Below, in pieces: positions 21,998 to 34,137 of a stretch of DNA of 64,000 nucleotides. The stretch comes from Tricholomella constricta (taxonomy: Eukaryota; Basidiomycota; Agaricomycetes; Agaricales; Lyophyllaceae). The notes below the pieces were generated by a model that searched no databases, was not told the origin of the DNA, and saw only the letters and a program-made list of their open reading frames with translations. Position 1 is the stretch's first letter, and every line of letters begins with the position of its first letter. The stretch covers positions 682,001-746,000 of the forward strand of contig JAACJP010000010.1 in assembly GCA_013368375.1 (NCBI GenBank), given 5' to 3'. A program made the translations under genes and the position numbers.

Positions 21998-24519
21998 TCA
22001 ATCAATTACAATAACATCATCCACCAGCTCCCCAGACCCATCCATCAACACCAAGCCATCCGTATCCAGCTTTCGCCTTTTGCTCGGGCTCTCCGATCCC
22101 TTGCCATTTGCACCCAGATCGCCGTTCGGCATCAATTTGAGGCGTTTCGGCGTCGGCGCCAGATCGATGAAATCGCTGTCCATATCGATAGGCAGGGAAC
22201 GCTTTTTTGATGCACGCGGTGGAGTTGCGGGTGCGGGCTCTGGTGGAGGCGGGGCCTTCTCTTTTCTGGGGGGATGGGGCAATGGAGAGGGGAGTATATA
22301 CGGCGGGGCGCTTGGTGGGTGGTCCGGTCTGTTGTCGGGAAACAATAAGCATCGACCTTGAGATAAGATCAGGATAATACGTACGGCAGCGTGCTGAGCC
22401 CTATGGAGATGGTACCCCATTCGCCCTCCTCATCGACGATTGTCAAGAACTTCCCACGCGTGACATTCAGGCTCTCCAGCGTCCGTTCAAGGTTATCATC
22501 CCAGTCTGGATCACTCAGTACTCTCTTGTCCTCGTAGACGCTCACCTCCCTCTCTGCGCCTTTACCCAAAATGCCCTTGACAACGTCTCCAAGTAGTGCG
22601 CGGGTGGGATCACAACGGAGTACGGCATATGTGTCGCGGCAGATGCCGCACGCGGGGTTTGGGCGCGAGAGTGTAATGGTGCTGAGCGGGACGGCGGGCT
22701 TGTACTGTAGGTGAACATTGCGCATCGCAGAGTGGCTGTGCCGCAAGAGGTGCAGAGCCTGTAGCACAATGAGACCGGAGACAATAGCATTGGTCGTAGC
22801 GATGGCTGGGATGATATTGCCTGCCATTTCTTAAAGGGCGAATGATAAGTGGGCTATCGTTGAGAGATGCAGAATGGACGAAATACCTTTCACTTCCCAG
22901 CGAGTCTGTTGGCCGATACCATACGCCGCAGAACGGAGGTTAGACGCGGCAGTGACAAAGTCAAGTGTATCCTCATCGTCTTTATCAAATGCGATTGTGG
23001 TTTCGTTACCGCTCCGAAGACGAGCAGCTAGGCGATTCGTGCTTTATCACAATCGTATCTTAGTCCTGTTAATGGAAGGTGGAATTTTAGATGCACACCT
23101 GTCGACGAACAGCTCGACATTGTCCCGCAATGACAGTGCCCTCTGATCCTTTAGTCCAGCGCCGTTCGAATGAGCGTTGCCGGTGCCGTTTACGCTATCA
23201 GAAGCTGGATCAACGCCACCGGCGCCACTGACGGCGTTGCGGAGGACGAAAGTATCGTCCATGATTGCGTCAAAGTCAAGAGGGACAGGCGGTGCGCGAG
23301 ACCGCCACATGTCTGCCATGACGAGGAGGTTCTTGATGTCTGCGTCGAACACCTGTAACCGGTCACAGAGGACGGATATGAGTAACATTTTTATACTGGG
23401 GAACAGCCGTTGGAGACGGGGATTGACCTTCTGGAAAGCTAGTTTGGCTGCATCTTTGCTGATATCTGGGGACGTTGAGCGCAGAGCAGAGCGGGCACTG
23501 CTGAACGCTTGAGCTTGTTTGCGAAGGGCCGCGATTTCTTGCGCTGGAAGTGTGCGTGGAATGATAGATATGATAGAGCATGTTGGAAGGCGAACACTTA
23601 CCATTTTCACCATGCTTTTCAGCCTCATCGAGCTCACTACCCGCGTCTTCGTCTTCGCCAAAAAGTTGCCTGGATGGCCGTCAGCAAGTGAGAGACGAGG
23701 TCGAAACGTTACACACCCTAATAAATAACTCTTGCTCCAGACAATGCAGTGAATGGGCTGGCTTGGCGTCGATCGTATGGTGCAAACTGGAAACGTCTTG
23801 GGTGTCGGCTTGGGGATGCAGTCGAAGCACTCGGTTTGATCCTGCGTAGATTGTGAGTAGACATTGTCATGGTGAGTCGGCCAAACTCACCTTTAGCAGA
23901 GGTTGAACCTGGCCAAGATACCCCGCTGTCCCCGACTCGACCAGCGGAACTTGTGCGGCCATGCACATTTTGTTCACGTGTCGCCGGGCGTCTGGGATTT
24001 ATTGGCGTAAGAGGCGGTGAGACCGAGAGTTGGGCTCACCAAGGTTGTCGAGTGCATTGAGGACGATGTCGAATTGCTGAAACCAGAGGATGTCATATTG
24101 CGGCTCTTTGATGTTTCCATGTATGGGCGTCAATTGAACATTGGGATTGAACGGAGCTGCAGTTTGTGCTGCGATCTTTGGAAACGCATTAACATGGTTA
24201 AATGCCACAAAACGCACTCCTCACCAACGCTTTGCTTTGCTTCACGTCCTTCTTCCTGAAGAGGAACTGGCGGTTGAGATTGGACAAGTCAATGGTGTCG
24301 AGGTCCAGTAGGGTTATTTTTCCAAAGCCGGTAAGAACAATATTCTTCACTACGAAGCTGTGAAATGCTGCTCAACAACCAGAGTCGACACAACCTACAG
24401 AGTTCACATCCGATGCCGCCTGCACCAACGAGCAGCACCTTGGTATTGGGCAGCTTGTCATAGAGTTCCGAGCCAAGGATGGCGCGAGCGTGCGCTGAGC
24501 GTGCTTTTGCGGTGGACAT
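21998..24519 (-). CDS. UBA2: SUMO-activating enzyme E1 catalytic subunit
   Basis: Eleven exons (24519-24399, 24349-24225, 24175-24040, 23991-23891, 23841-23717, 23669-23602, 23543-23428, 23352-23099, 23041-22887, 22829-22385, 22328-21998) give about 658 aa. Uba2 pairs with Aos1 to adenylate SUMO and take it on as a thioester. The nucleotide loop [10 protein letters not shown] is at about 31-40. Zinc cysteines sit in CFDCIPK (166, 169) and CGICRDTY (461, 464). The catalytic cysteine is Cys181 in [20 protein letters not shown] proline-rich tail leads to basic clusters (ASKKR, PSKRRK) suited to nuclear import and to VIVID as the last five residues, a classic SUMO-interaction pattern. Identity and splicing are secure. 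Confidence 0.95.
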
Positions 24520-25867
24520 GATGGCGGTGACAGTCAGAACATCAAGAGGTGGCCGGTGTTAAGATTTCGACGCGAGGTCACGGATACGTCGGGTCACAAT
24601 AGGTCACGCTTCGGTCGCCCGGATCATTTCATGACGAATCAGTGAGGCGATGCAACTCTTCCTACTTACCGCCGGAACGCCGATGACAACTGCAGCGTAC
24701 ATTCAGGCAACAAATTATTGCCATCTGATACAAAGCTAGGATAAGAAGTAGTGGTTGTGAGATTACATGAATGATATATCACATCATTCCGAAAAGTGAG
24801 GTATGTTCAAAACGCATCATCCGTTTCGTCTAAAATATTCTCAGCTACGCTGCTCCTAGCGTCCACCTGCGATATGATACGAACACCGGGGACCACTCTG
24901 AGGTACTCCGCGTACGAGATGTCAGACGCCCTTTCCATATAGAACTACCACCCTCCGCGAAGCCCCCAGGACGAAAGAGCCTCGCGATTGAGAGTTCAGC
25001 GGTTCTGGAGTGCCGCATGCGATATTCGTGGACGATATATCTGAATCTGTCATCGCCGTATGACCGCATCGCAGTCCATATGATAAATGAGTCTTCCGAT
25101 ACAGCCTGGAATATTTGAGCTGCTAGACGTAAGTCTCCAGAATATTCAAAATTGATCACTGGGATGGTAGATAGCGCTCAGACGTCGTTGAACTCGCATT
25201 GTAACGGATCTTTCAGATGCACAGGATAAGTGTTTCATCATCGAGCCCGAACTTCCACACTGTAACATGGCATCGAAACACTGCGAAATCAACTCTTAAG
25301 AATCCACGAAGAAGAATGAATTTTGAAATATCTCGAGAACGTACTTGTGGCGGGTCGCAGACACAATGCGACCTCGAAGAAAAACTAATCACGATGACTT
25401 TCGGACTTGACTGGTCACTGATATGATTTTCAGCGCGTGAAAGCAGTCGCCGTTCAACTTCAATGTACGGAATGGATTGTCGACCTCGGTGCCGGCCGAA
25501 TTAAAAATCAGCATAAGAGACTCTGTAGATCTAGACACTAGATAAGGCGTACAACCTTAATAAAGCTGGAGAACGTCCCCTGAGTGCAAGTATTCCCGAA
25601 GGATTGGCTGAGAATAAGGGAGGAGCTGAACCTTATTTTCCCATTGAACAATCCCCAATTATTGTTAATTCAGGCTTGAGGATAATCTGACGAGCCTGGG
25701 GCGACCTTTAAAATTTTAAAGGTGATCAAGTCTCCGGTCCAAGCCAGTCACAACTTTGTTTGTCAAGGGAGGCATACTCACTCAGCCTGCGGAAAGCACT
25801 ATGAAGATGTCGTTGAAACAAAGGAGCATATTTAATATGAGTTCGCCAGATTGCGTTTGAAGTCCCC
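24520..25867. other. Gap with minus-strand coding traces
   Basis: No complete gene. On the minus strand 25159-24845 is open and protein-like (FEYSGDLRLAAQIFQAVSED, then RYIVHEYRMRHSRTAELSIA). In a second frame an ATG near 24937 begins MERASDISYAEYLRVVPG and runs to an acidic end and a stop at 24807. A further patch near 25250 reads HVTVWKFGLDDETLILC. I could not join these in phase. They could be a decayed gene or one with introns I mis-set. Confidence 0.3.
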
Positions 25868-26877
25868 AATCATTTAAACTTGGCGAAACATAGTCTAGTC
25901 CTCTCGGTTTTGGCAGACGGGTCGAATCGGCCATTTTAGTAGAGTCTAATACGCGTCGAGACGAAAAGTCACCAACAAGAGCACAATTGACGCCTCACAG
26001 AAGTGTAAGCGGCTGAGGTGTATTGACGAAAAATTCGAGAGAAAATAAGCATGGGGTACTCCCCTCATTGAACGATGCCGCGAGACTGGCGAAGCTAGAC
26101 AAAGCAGGCACGAAGACATGTGTTCGATAACAGCGACGCGGCTGCGTACTGACATATGGTCATAAAGGCCAGAGTCATTGTAAAGCGAGTGCGAAGGCTT
26201 GTCTTCCATATAATAAGAATCCGCGGTGAAGAGGCACTATATTACAAGGAAGCCCCAGTAGATACCAAGCTGTCTCGATGTCCTCGGGGACGGAAATATG
26301 GCTCTCCGGTAGTCCGCTTGTCTCCCGCTCGGAGGAACTCGGAAGAGGGCCTGCTCATGAGAAGACTATCCAGGGATGCTGATGTTTGGACAAGTACACG
26401 AGGGCATCATGAGAACGTTGGCAAGGAGAACAAAAGACGACTGATGCACCATAAGTCCAAATTGAGCTCCCGATGATAGGCGCTTGAAAGACAAACTCCG
26501 ATTCGTTATGAACTGCCTCACATCCCGAAACCCGCTCTTATACACTCTTCATGCACCGTGGTAGTGGGTCACACTTGCCCTCATTTCCTGTGGTCTGGCT
26601 CGAAAACAAATCGTGATTCAGGACTCAAGAGTAATCCGGAAACCATCCTTTGTTGCAGATCTAGACATCAAGATCCTGGGATTAACTATGGTTGCCACTA
26701 TAACTGCGCTCACTCCATACCTATTAGCGCTCACTATGATTTGTGCGACGGACTCCCTGAGTGAACACGAGGCAGAAGCGTGGTGCGCGCACAGGTTTCT
26801 TGAGATCAGGGTCCTCTTCAAAAATACTTGCAGCCAGTCAACCCACACTCCCCACACTTTACGCTTGATCTCTGGGA

Positions 26878-28499
26878 ATGGACGAAGTTTTGGAGAGGAC
26901 GCCCCACGACGTCTGGTTAAATATCTCACGCTTTATCCCGCGAAACGTCCTCAGAACCCTTTACGGGGTAAACCGAAATTTTCTCGAGATCGCTGTTAAT
27001 GCTCGATACGAGGTCGTTACGTTCTTCAAGTTCGATAAGGACACAGAGTCCTTGTGTAGGAACCTCAGGTGCATTTCTCAACACGTTCAGGCTTGAAGCA
27101 ATACTGACCGTATATACCAAGTGATCCCAACCTAGGTCGAGGTGCTCTTACGCGTCACGTCAAGATAAAACCATGGGTAGTTCAGCCTCCCTCCCACAAA
27201 CGTGGCCGGAGCTTGTGGAACTTCATTTGCGGAGTTTTTGATCCTCACTATACGCAGCGGACGACGAATAAATGGGTGAAGAAGCGACTGCATAACGATA
27301 TCGAACGGGTCACCGATACTATTTCTGGGATGCGTAACCTTTCAGAATACTCGCTTGTATGGAAAGAGGATCGCCCGTACCACACAGAACTTTACCGAGC
27401 CTTTCTCGGCCCTCTTCTTACGCGCATTCACGACAGGCTTGTGAGGCTCTCACTGAACGTACCACCAGAAATGCTGTGCTTGCTTGCTCCGATCAGCTTG
27501 CCGCGTTTGGAGCATTTAGAGATTGGAATCTGTACGAGGATGTTGCCGAAAAAAGAGATTGACCAGATCTTTGGTTGCTTTGTTGTATTTGTCAACAACC
27601 TCCTTCCTACCCTCAAGTCTTTATCAATCTCATCCCGCGTACCATCTCAGTCGCTTGATCTCACTGGTCTATTCACAATGCTCACGGTATTTCCTCGCCT
27701 GCAAAGGTTCTCACTCTCTATCCCGTTTGACGGCACGCACCTGTCTTCGCCCCCCAGTCTGGTCGCCTTCTTGAACAAGCACCGTCGAACCCTACGACAT
27801 CTACAACTGAGCAGCAGTCGTTGCTCTGCTGCTGAATCCCCGGTAGATCCTGAAGCCAAATATTGGATCCGCAACGTCCTCACGTCACTCGAGACGCCGT
27901 ACCCTCGGCTCCATGGCTTGAATCTTGCCCTGCGGCCCCTCAAGGCAGATCTGACTCCCATGCTGAATTTCACAACACAGCATTCAAGGAAGCTGGACGA
28001 TCTGACGCTCACAGAACGAGCTCTGTCGTACTTCGAAGTCAAAGACTTCCTCGATAACATCGGTGTCTACTCCTCCCGACTCAAGCACCTTCGTCTCAAG
28101 GTACAACACCTCAACCCTGCACTGTTGGAGCTTCTCGCCTCCAGAATACCGCGACTCTCCCTCCTTGAATTGACCTTCGGCGACATAGTCGCCACTGCGG
28201 CCCATCCAGGACATTCGGGGTACCCCGCGCACACCACGCGGGACGAGTTTGTGGGTGCCACCTCGTTCGCGTTCAGTCATTGCATGGGCTGATCGTTTCC
28301 CTTCCGTTTAAAGGCTTTGTTCAAAGCTGAGATCCAAGCAAACCGGCAATTGTACGCCTCGTGGATACTCGGCACGATTGGCATACACAAGGAGTCCCGT
28401 TCTCCACCGCTCTCTGACCTGTTGCAGTTCTTATCTGAGGTCATCCCCGCGCTTCAGAGCATCGTCGACTTGGCGCCCAAACCAGATACACGTGTCTGA
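26878..28499 (+). CDS. F-box/leucine-rich-repeat-like protein, left copy
   Basis: Three exons (26878-27068, 27122-28250, 28314-28499) give about 501 aa. The N-terminus (TPHDVWLNISRFIPRNVLRT, residues about 8-27) has the form of an F-box, which would dock the protein on Skp1 in an SCF ubiquitin ligase. The rest has leucine-rich strands at regular spacing, such as ISLPRLEHLEIGI, LKSLSISS, LRHLQLSS, LHGLNLAL and LKHLRLKVQHL, as in Agaricomycete F-box/LRR proteins that choose substrates. The acceptor after exon 1 was set at CCAAG (27121) because the later CCTAG breaks the frame. No stop or frameshift was found, so this copy appears intact. Substrate unknown. Confidence 0.75.
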
Positions 28500-28902
28500 G
28501 AGATAGGCAGACGATGGTCGAGGACCAAGGCTTTTATTACGGTAAGTATTGTATCTATAATGCACGGCTTATTTCCTTTTAGGTAGAGCTTCGAGTCTCC
28601 TTGTGCTGTGCTTTGGGCTACGACCTTTGTGCTTAATCGATGTCTCTCTACACGTACCTTGTAATTTTCTCCCACTCTACTTCTCGTCCCATGATACTTG
28701 TTCTCGGAATTTTAATCTTCTACGATATTAGTAATGAACATACTGTACCTCACGTACGACGTTTTAACAATCGAGCGACCACAAGCAAGGTGTTGCGCTG
28801 AATTACGACTGGGTAGCAAGCTAATATTACGATCTACGTTTATCAAATGAACGGACGGTTCGCGGATAGTGGGTCCGTCAAGACCTTGCGTAAGCCTCTG
28901 AA
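28500..28902. other. Spacer after the left F-box gene
   Basis: No gene is seen. It aligns with 32554-32960 in the right unit, so it belongs to the duplication. Confidence 0.5.
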
Positions 28903-29669
28903 TTAATCTGCGACTGGAGAGATCTTGAGATCCTGTATCGTCGATATCATCACAATTAGTACCAGACTATAAACAGTATCCAAGGCGGGACACGTCCCGT
29001 CGGACTCCATTTGGAAAAGTTGCGGAACTAGGGCGCCGTCACGAACAACCTGTCTTTTTCGGCGTTGGCGGCCTATTGCATAAAGCTGGGCTAATGTCAT
29101 GCCACATACAACATATTAGACGCTGACCACGTGTATGACACTGGTATCGGGTTAAAATACCGGCAGATTGGTGCGGCAGGCAATGCGGGCGGAAAAACCT
29201 CAGGAAAAGAATACAGGCACAAGCGGAGGTCGGTCCATGAGACAGGTTGAGTTGAATTCCAGTCCAAAGATGACCTTGACGGCCGCGTAGATGATAATTA
29301 ATCGCTCAAAAATCCAGATGACCGGAAGAAGTATAGAAACACGCAAGCCCTTGAAGTAGAGTGTCGAAACTGATCGACTCCAAGTCTTTCTAATTCCCAA
29401 AAGAAAACCGCGAAAATCAAAGGCACATACCTCGCAGCGTCAGAACAAACTGCAAAATAGGCGTTGAATCACGGTAGACTGGAAACTAAACCAAGACTAA
29501 CACTCGTTCGGGTGGGAAGGTCTCGAAAGTAGGACTGTATTCCAAACTAAATTATTCTGAAATAAGTTGGAAGCCTTAATGAAATGAACCAGAAGACTGT
29601 TAACGCACGTCTACATGTTTCGTGAACGTTAATATATAAATCCCCAACATAGATAAAGGCTGTCGTCGA
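28903..29669 (-). pseudogene. 7TM-like gene, truncated and broken left copy
   Basis: This matches the minus-strand gene at 33273-34137 but cannot work. It lacks the 5' exons because the duplication junction at about 29670 cuts the gene. The exon around VWIFERLVIVYAAVKIILG survives (here IWIFERLIIIYAAVKVIFGL, about 29330-29270). The GT donor after it (GTGGGG in the right copy) reads GAGGTT here. In the next exon a TAA at 29116-29118 stands where the right copy has CAA. An exon near 29500-29600 also carries a TAG. The end of the preserved part includes QLYAIGRQRRKRQVVRDGAL. Confidence 0.75.
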
Positions 29670-30423
29670 GTACAGTCATTTAAACTTGGCGAGTCGAATC
29701 GGCCATTTTAATAGAGTCTAGTGGTACGCGTCGAGACGAAAAGTCACCAAGTAGAGCAGAATTCTCAGAAAGCTCAGACGACAAACAGAGATGTCAATGG
29801 CTGAGGTGTGTTGACGAAGGATTCGAGAGGATTCGGATAGCACCCTCTGTGAGCCATGCCGCGGCCGTGACAAAGAGACTGGCGAAACTAGACAAGGCAG
29901 GCACGAAGACATGTGTACGATAACAGCGCGGCTGCGTGATAAGGATTCACCGTGAAGATGCACAATATTACAAGAAAGGCCCAATAGATACCATATCTCA
30001 TTGTCCTCGGGACGGAAATATGGCTTTTCGGTCTCCCGCGAGGAACTCGGAAAAGGCCTGCTTATCGGGAAGACTATCCAGGGATGTCGACAAGGGCATC
30101 AAGTCATCCCCGTTCACTTCGGGGAGAACAAGAGATTATGCCCAGAAAGTCCCAGATACAAGATCACAAGGGCAGCTGAGGGCAGCTTGAAGGGTAGCTC
30201 CCGCCGGTAGGCGCTTGAAAGACAAACTCCGATTCCTTATCAAGTGCCTCGCATTCTTCCTTTGATCCAAATGCCCTTGTACACTCTTCGTACGCCGTGC
30301 TAGTCACACTTGCCTTCATTTCCTGTGGTCTGGCTCGAAAACCAAACTGTGATTCAGGACTCGGAACTGATACGGAAACGAAATTTTGTCGCAGAGATCA
30401 TGATCCTGGCGTTACTATGGTTG

Positions 30424-30758
30424 GATATTCAGCGTATTTGTAGCACGTTTTCTGACAGCTTCTCTCCGGTCCTGTAGAGCGAAGGCTCTGCGGAATGCCA
30501 TTTACAGGCCATCGGCCTGTTGCTTTCACCCTTGATTTATGCCACCTGCCACTTCAAAGTCCTCTGCTTTTGGATATTCAGTTCCAAGTCAGTGCTCCTG
30601 ATGAGCACTAGCCCGAATATCGAATCGAACGGAGCCCGTACCTGCCTCTTTAAGCCTTTCACCGTCAATTTCATTTGCGCCCTGGTCCTGCTGTTCAACG
30701 GGAGAATTCGATAAGGTTAGAATTGTCCAAGAGTTGTCCCCGAATCAGGTCAAAGGCG
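30424..30758. other. Extra DNA in the right unit
   Basis: Between CTATGGTTG and GACTCCCTGAGTGAACACGA the right unit has about 335 bp where the left unit has about 60 bp. The minus strand is open for about 60 codons inside it, ending RTLKWQVA and a stop. No terminal repeats or target duplication were recognised. Confidence 0.5.
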
Positions 30759-30920
30759 ATGGACTCCCTGAGTGAACACGAGGCAGGAGCGTGGTGCGCA
30801 GCACAGGTTTTCCTGAGGTCAGGTCCGATCATGATGTCCGGTCCGTTTTAAATACTACTTGCTCTCGATGACTCGGACCCAGTCACTTCACTCCCCGCAC
30901 TTTCCACTTTATCTTCCAGG

Positions 30921-32553
30921 ATGGACAAACTCTCAGAGAGGACGCCCTACGATGTCTGGTTCAATATTTCTCGCTTCATCCCGCGAAACGTCCTCAGCAC
31001 CCTTTATGGGGTAAACCGGAGTTTTTTCGAGATCGCTACTAATGCTCGATACGAGGTCGTTACTTTCTTCAAGTTCGACAAGAACACGAAGTGGTTGTGT
31101 AGGAACCTCAGGTGCGTTCCTCAGCATGTTCAAGTTTGTAAACGAAACTGACCGTATTTACAAAGTGATCCCAACATAGGTCGAGGTGTTCTTACGCGCC
31201 ATGTCAAAATAGAACCATGGGTAGTCCAGCCTCGTCTGAAGCCCTCCCATAAACGTGGCCGGAGCGTGTGGAACTTCATCAACGGAGTCTTTGATCCTCA
31301 CTATACGCAGCGGACGACGAATCAGTGGGTGAAGAAGCGGCTGCATAAAGATATCAAACGGGTCACCGATACTATTTCTGGGATGCGTAACCTTTCGGAA
31401 TACTCGCTTGGCTGGAAAGAGGATCGTCCGTACCACCCAGAACTTTATCGCGCCTTCCTCGGCCCTCTTCTTACGCGCATCCACGACAGGCTTGTGAGGC
31501 TCTCACTAAACATACCACCAGATATGATGTGCTCGCTTGCCCCGATCAGTTTGCCGCGTTTGGAGCATTTAGAGATTGGGATCTGTACGAAGAAGTTGAC
31601 GGAGGGAGAGATTGACCAGATTTTTGATTGCTTTGTCGTGTTCATCAACAACCTCCTTCATACCCTCGAGTCTTTATCAATCTCATCCCGCGTACCATCT
31701 CAGTCGCTTGATCTCACTCGTTTGTTTACAATGCTCACGGTATTTCCTCGCCTGCAAAGGTTCTCACTCTCTATCCCATTTGACGGCACGCACCTATCTT
31801 CACCCCCTAGTCTCGTCGCATTCTTGAACAAGCACCGTCGAACCCTACGACATCTACAGCTGAGTAGCAGTCGTTGCTCCACTGCTGATTCCCCGGCAGA
31901 TCCTGAAGCCAAATATTGGATCCGCAACGTCCTCAGGTCGCTCGAGACGCCGTACCCTCGGCTCCACGGCTTGAATCTTGCCCTGCGGCCCCTCAAGGCA
32001 GACCTGACTCCCATGCTGAGTTTCATAGCACAGCATTCAGGGGAGTTAGACGACCTGACTCTCACAGAACGAGCTCTGACATACACCGAAGTCGAGGACT
32101 GCCTCGATAACATCGGTGCCTACGAACACTCCTCCCGACTCAAGCACCTTCGTCTCAAGGTGCAACACCTCAGCCCTGCACTTCTGGAGCTCCTCGCCTC
32201 CAGGATACCGCGACTGTCCCTCCTCGAATTGACCTTTGGCGAAATAGTCGCCACTGCGGCCCACCCAGGACACTCGGGATACCCCGCGCACACCAAGCGG
32301 GACGAGTTGGTGAGTGCCACCTCGTTCGCTCCTTCAGCCCGTGCTTGGGTTTATCGTTTCCCCCCTTCCTTTCAAGGCGCTGTTTAAAGCCGAGATCAGA
32401 ATGAACCGGCAGGTTTACGCCTCGTGGAGACTTGGAACGATTGGCATACGCAACGAGTCCCGTTTTCCACCGCTCTCTGACCTGTCGCGGTTCTTCACCG
32501 AGGTCATTCCCGCGCTTCAGAGCATCGTCGACTTGGCAGATACACGTGTCTAA
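30921..32553 (+). CDS. F-box/leucine-rich-repeat-like protein, right copy
   Basis: Paralogue of the gene at 26878, same strand and same three-exon plan (30921-31111, 31166-32309, 32377-32553), about 503 aa. Exon 1 has exactly the same length (191 bp). The F-box region reads TPYDVWFNISRFIPRNVLST. Differences are mostly single residues, plus small in-frame changes: an insertion near VVQPRLKPSHKRG, an added EH in the GAYEHSS stretch, and loss of three residues near the C-terminus (DLADTRV against DLAPKPDTRV). The frame is intact, so both copies could be functional SCF adaptors. Both introns keep GT-AG ends. Confidence 0.75.
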
Positions 32554-33272
32554 GGCAGACAGACAATACTAGTGGGGCAGCAGCGGCGGGGAACAATCTC
32601 TTTATCACGGTAAGTATTGTGTTTATCATGTATGGCTTATTTCCTTTCAGGTCGGGCTTCGAGACTTCTTGTACTGTGTTTTGTATTACGATCTTCATGC
32701 TTGACTAATGTTTCTACTCGTACTGTGTAATTCTCTCCAACTCTACTCCACGTCCCATGACAATTACTCGCTTCTTGGAAACATAATCCTTAACGATTTT
32801 TGATAATGAACATACTGTACCCCCCGTTCAACGCTTTACCAATCTGGCGACCATAAGCAAGGTGAAGATATCGCTTGCGCTAAATTACAACTGGGTAGCA
32901 AGCTATTATTACATTCTACGTCTATCAAATAAGCGGACGGTCCGCAGGTTGCGGGGCCTGTCAAGACCTTGCGTGAGCCTCTGAGAACGAACCTACGAAG
33001 TGCTCTAGAGAACCCGTATCGTCGATAGTATCATCACAAATGGTATCCAGAGTATGAACAGTATCCAACAATGGTCGCGGCACTTTGTCGACGGGAAGAC
33101 ATTGAAGATTAAGAATAACCCGAGGCCCCTGTAGGAGAATTTAAGTATCTTGATACAATCACCTTCTTGACGAGACGAGGAACTGACCAGTATAGAAAGT
33201 AGCGATATTAGGATTCTTGGGGAAGGGAATAAGATTCAAGGCTTTGCCGTGGATACAGAGGGCGAAAAACAC
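32554..33272. other. Spacer between F-box and 7TM-like genes, right unit
   Basis: It aligns in part with 28500-28902. Nothing coding is recognised except that the last exon of the 7TM-like gene may reach into the right end. Confidence 0.4.
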
Positions 33273-34137
33273 TCACGAAAACATGCTGTGCGTAAGGACG
33301 CCCACAAAAAAGTTGTAAGGGATGACAGTCACGAGGAATGCTTTCGGAGAGAAATGAATACTGGGAAGACAATTTCGTCGAAAGAAAAACTTACCTACTA
33401 CCGCCGCGAAAACGAGGGCGCCGTCACGAACAAGCTGCCTTGTCAACGGCGTTTTGGGGCGGCCTATTGCATAAAGCTGGCCTATTGTCATGCCCCACAC
33501 AATAGATTGGACGCCGATCACCACGACACTGGTATAGGGTTAGAAAACCGGCAGGCAAAGCTTGCGGGAAAACCCCACGTAAAAAGGATCACAGGCACAA
33601 GCGGAGGTCGGTCCACGAGACAGGTTGAATCGAATTCAAGTCCAAGGATGATCTTGACGGCCGCATAGACGATAACCAATCGCTCAAAAATCCAGACGAC
33701 CGTCAGAAATATAGAAACGCGCAAACTCTTGAAGTAGAGCGCTGAAACTAATAAACTCGTCAATTCCCGAAGAAATGACGCGAATATCAGGAACACAAAC
33801 CTCGCAGCATTAGAACGAACTGCAGCGCACCAAATAGGCACTGAATCACGGTGGACTGGAAACTGAACCAACACCAACACTCGTCCGGGTGTACAGAAGG
33901 TTTCGAAAGTAGGACTGTAGTCCAAAAGAAATTTATCCTGAAATAAAGTGGAAGCGTCAATAAGATGATAAACCTGCACCAGAAAAGCACTGTCAACGCA
34001 CGTTTGTCCAAAGAGCCCTACATATCTCGTGAATATATAAACACCCGACATAGATAAAAGCTGTCGTCGAGAGAGCATTGATCTGAGAGGTTGGAGGTGA
34101 GTTTGGAAGTAGACAGTATCCGGATGCATAACTTACT
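33273..34137 (-). CDS. Multi-pass membrane protein, DUF6533-like family, 3' exons
   Basis: Minus-strand exons fit in phase: one ending at 34137 (REYEKVW), then 34082-34002, 33937-33801, 33747-33579 and 33529 to about 33395, with an uncertain last exon to 33273. The assembled protein shows segments typical of Agaricomycete seven-helix proteins: GVYIFTRYVGLFGQT, CWCWFSFQSTVIQCLFGALQ, VSIFLTVVWIFERLVIVYAA, then FDSTCLVDRPPLVPV and a tail with TPLTRQLVRDGAL. The 5' end is not settled: an exon around TWTWLVWDCITRFPREYEKV looks like the first helix but has no clear ATG. It sits next to the F-box gene in both duplication units. Function unknown. Confidence 0.6.

Larger units (their letters stand above)
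25868..29669. repeat. Tandem duplication, left unit
   Basis: Left copy of a head-to-tail duplication. Its start (ATCATTTAAACTTGGCGA) recurs at about 29675, where the left unit stops and the right one begins. The unit carries flanking DNA, an F-box gene on the plus strand and the 3' part of a 7TM-like gene on the minus strand. The boundary falls right after ATAGATAAAGGCTGTCGTCG. Confidence 0.85.
29670..34069. repeat. Tandem duplication, right unit
   Basis: Right copy of the duplication. It ends where similarity to the left unit stops, just after ATAGATAAAAGCTGTCGTCG near 34068. It is longer than the left unit, partly because of extra DNA at about 30424-30758 and around 33070-33250. Confidence 0.85.

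Noticed and set aside
25868..34069. A transposon as the cause of the repeated units
   Set aside because: No terminal inverted repeats, long terminal repeats, transposase or reverse transcriptase were seen; the structure is a plain head-to-tail duplication.
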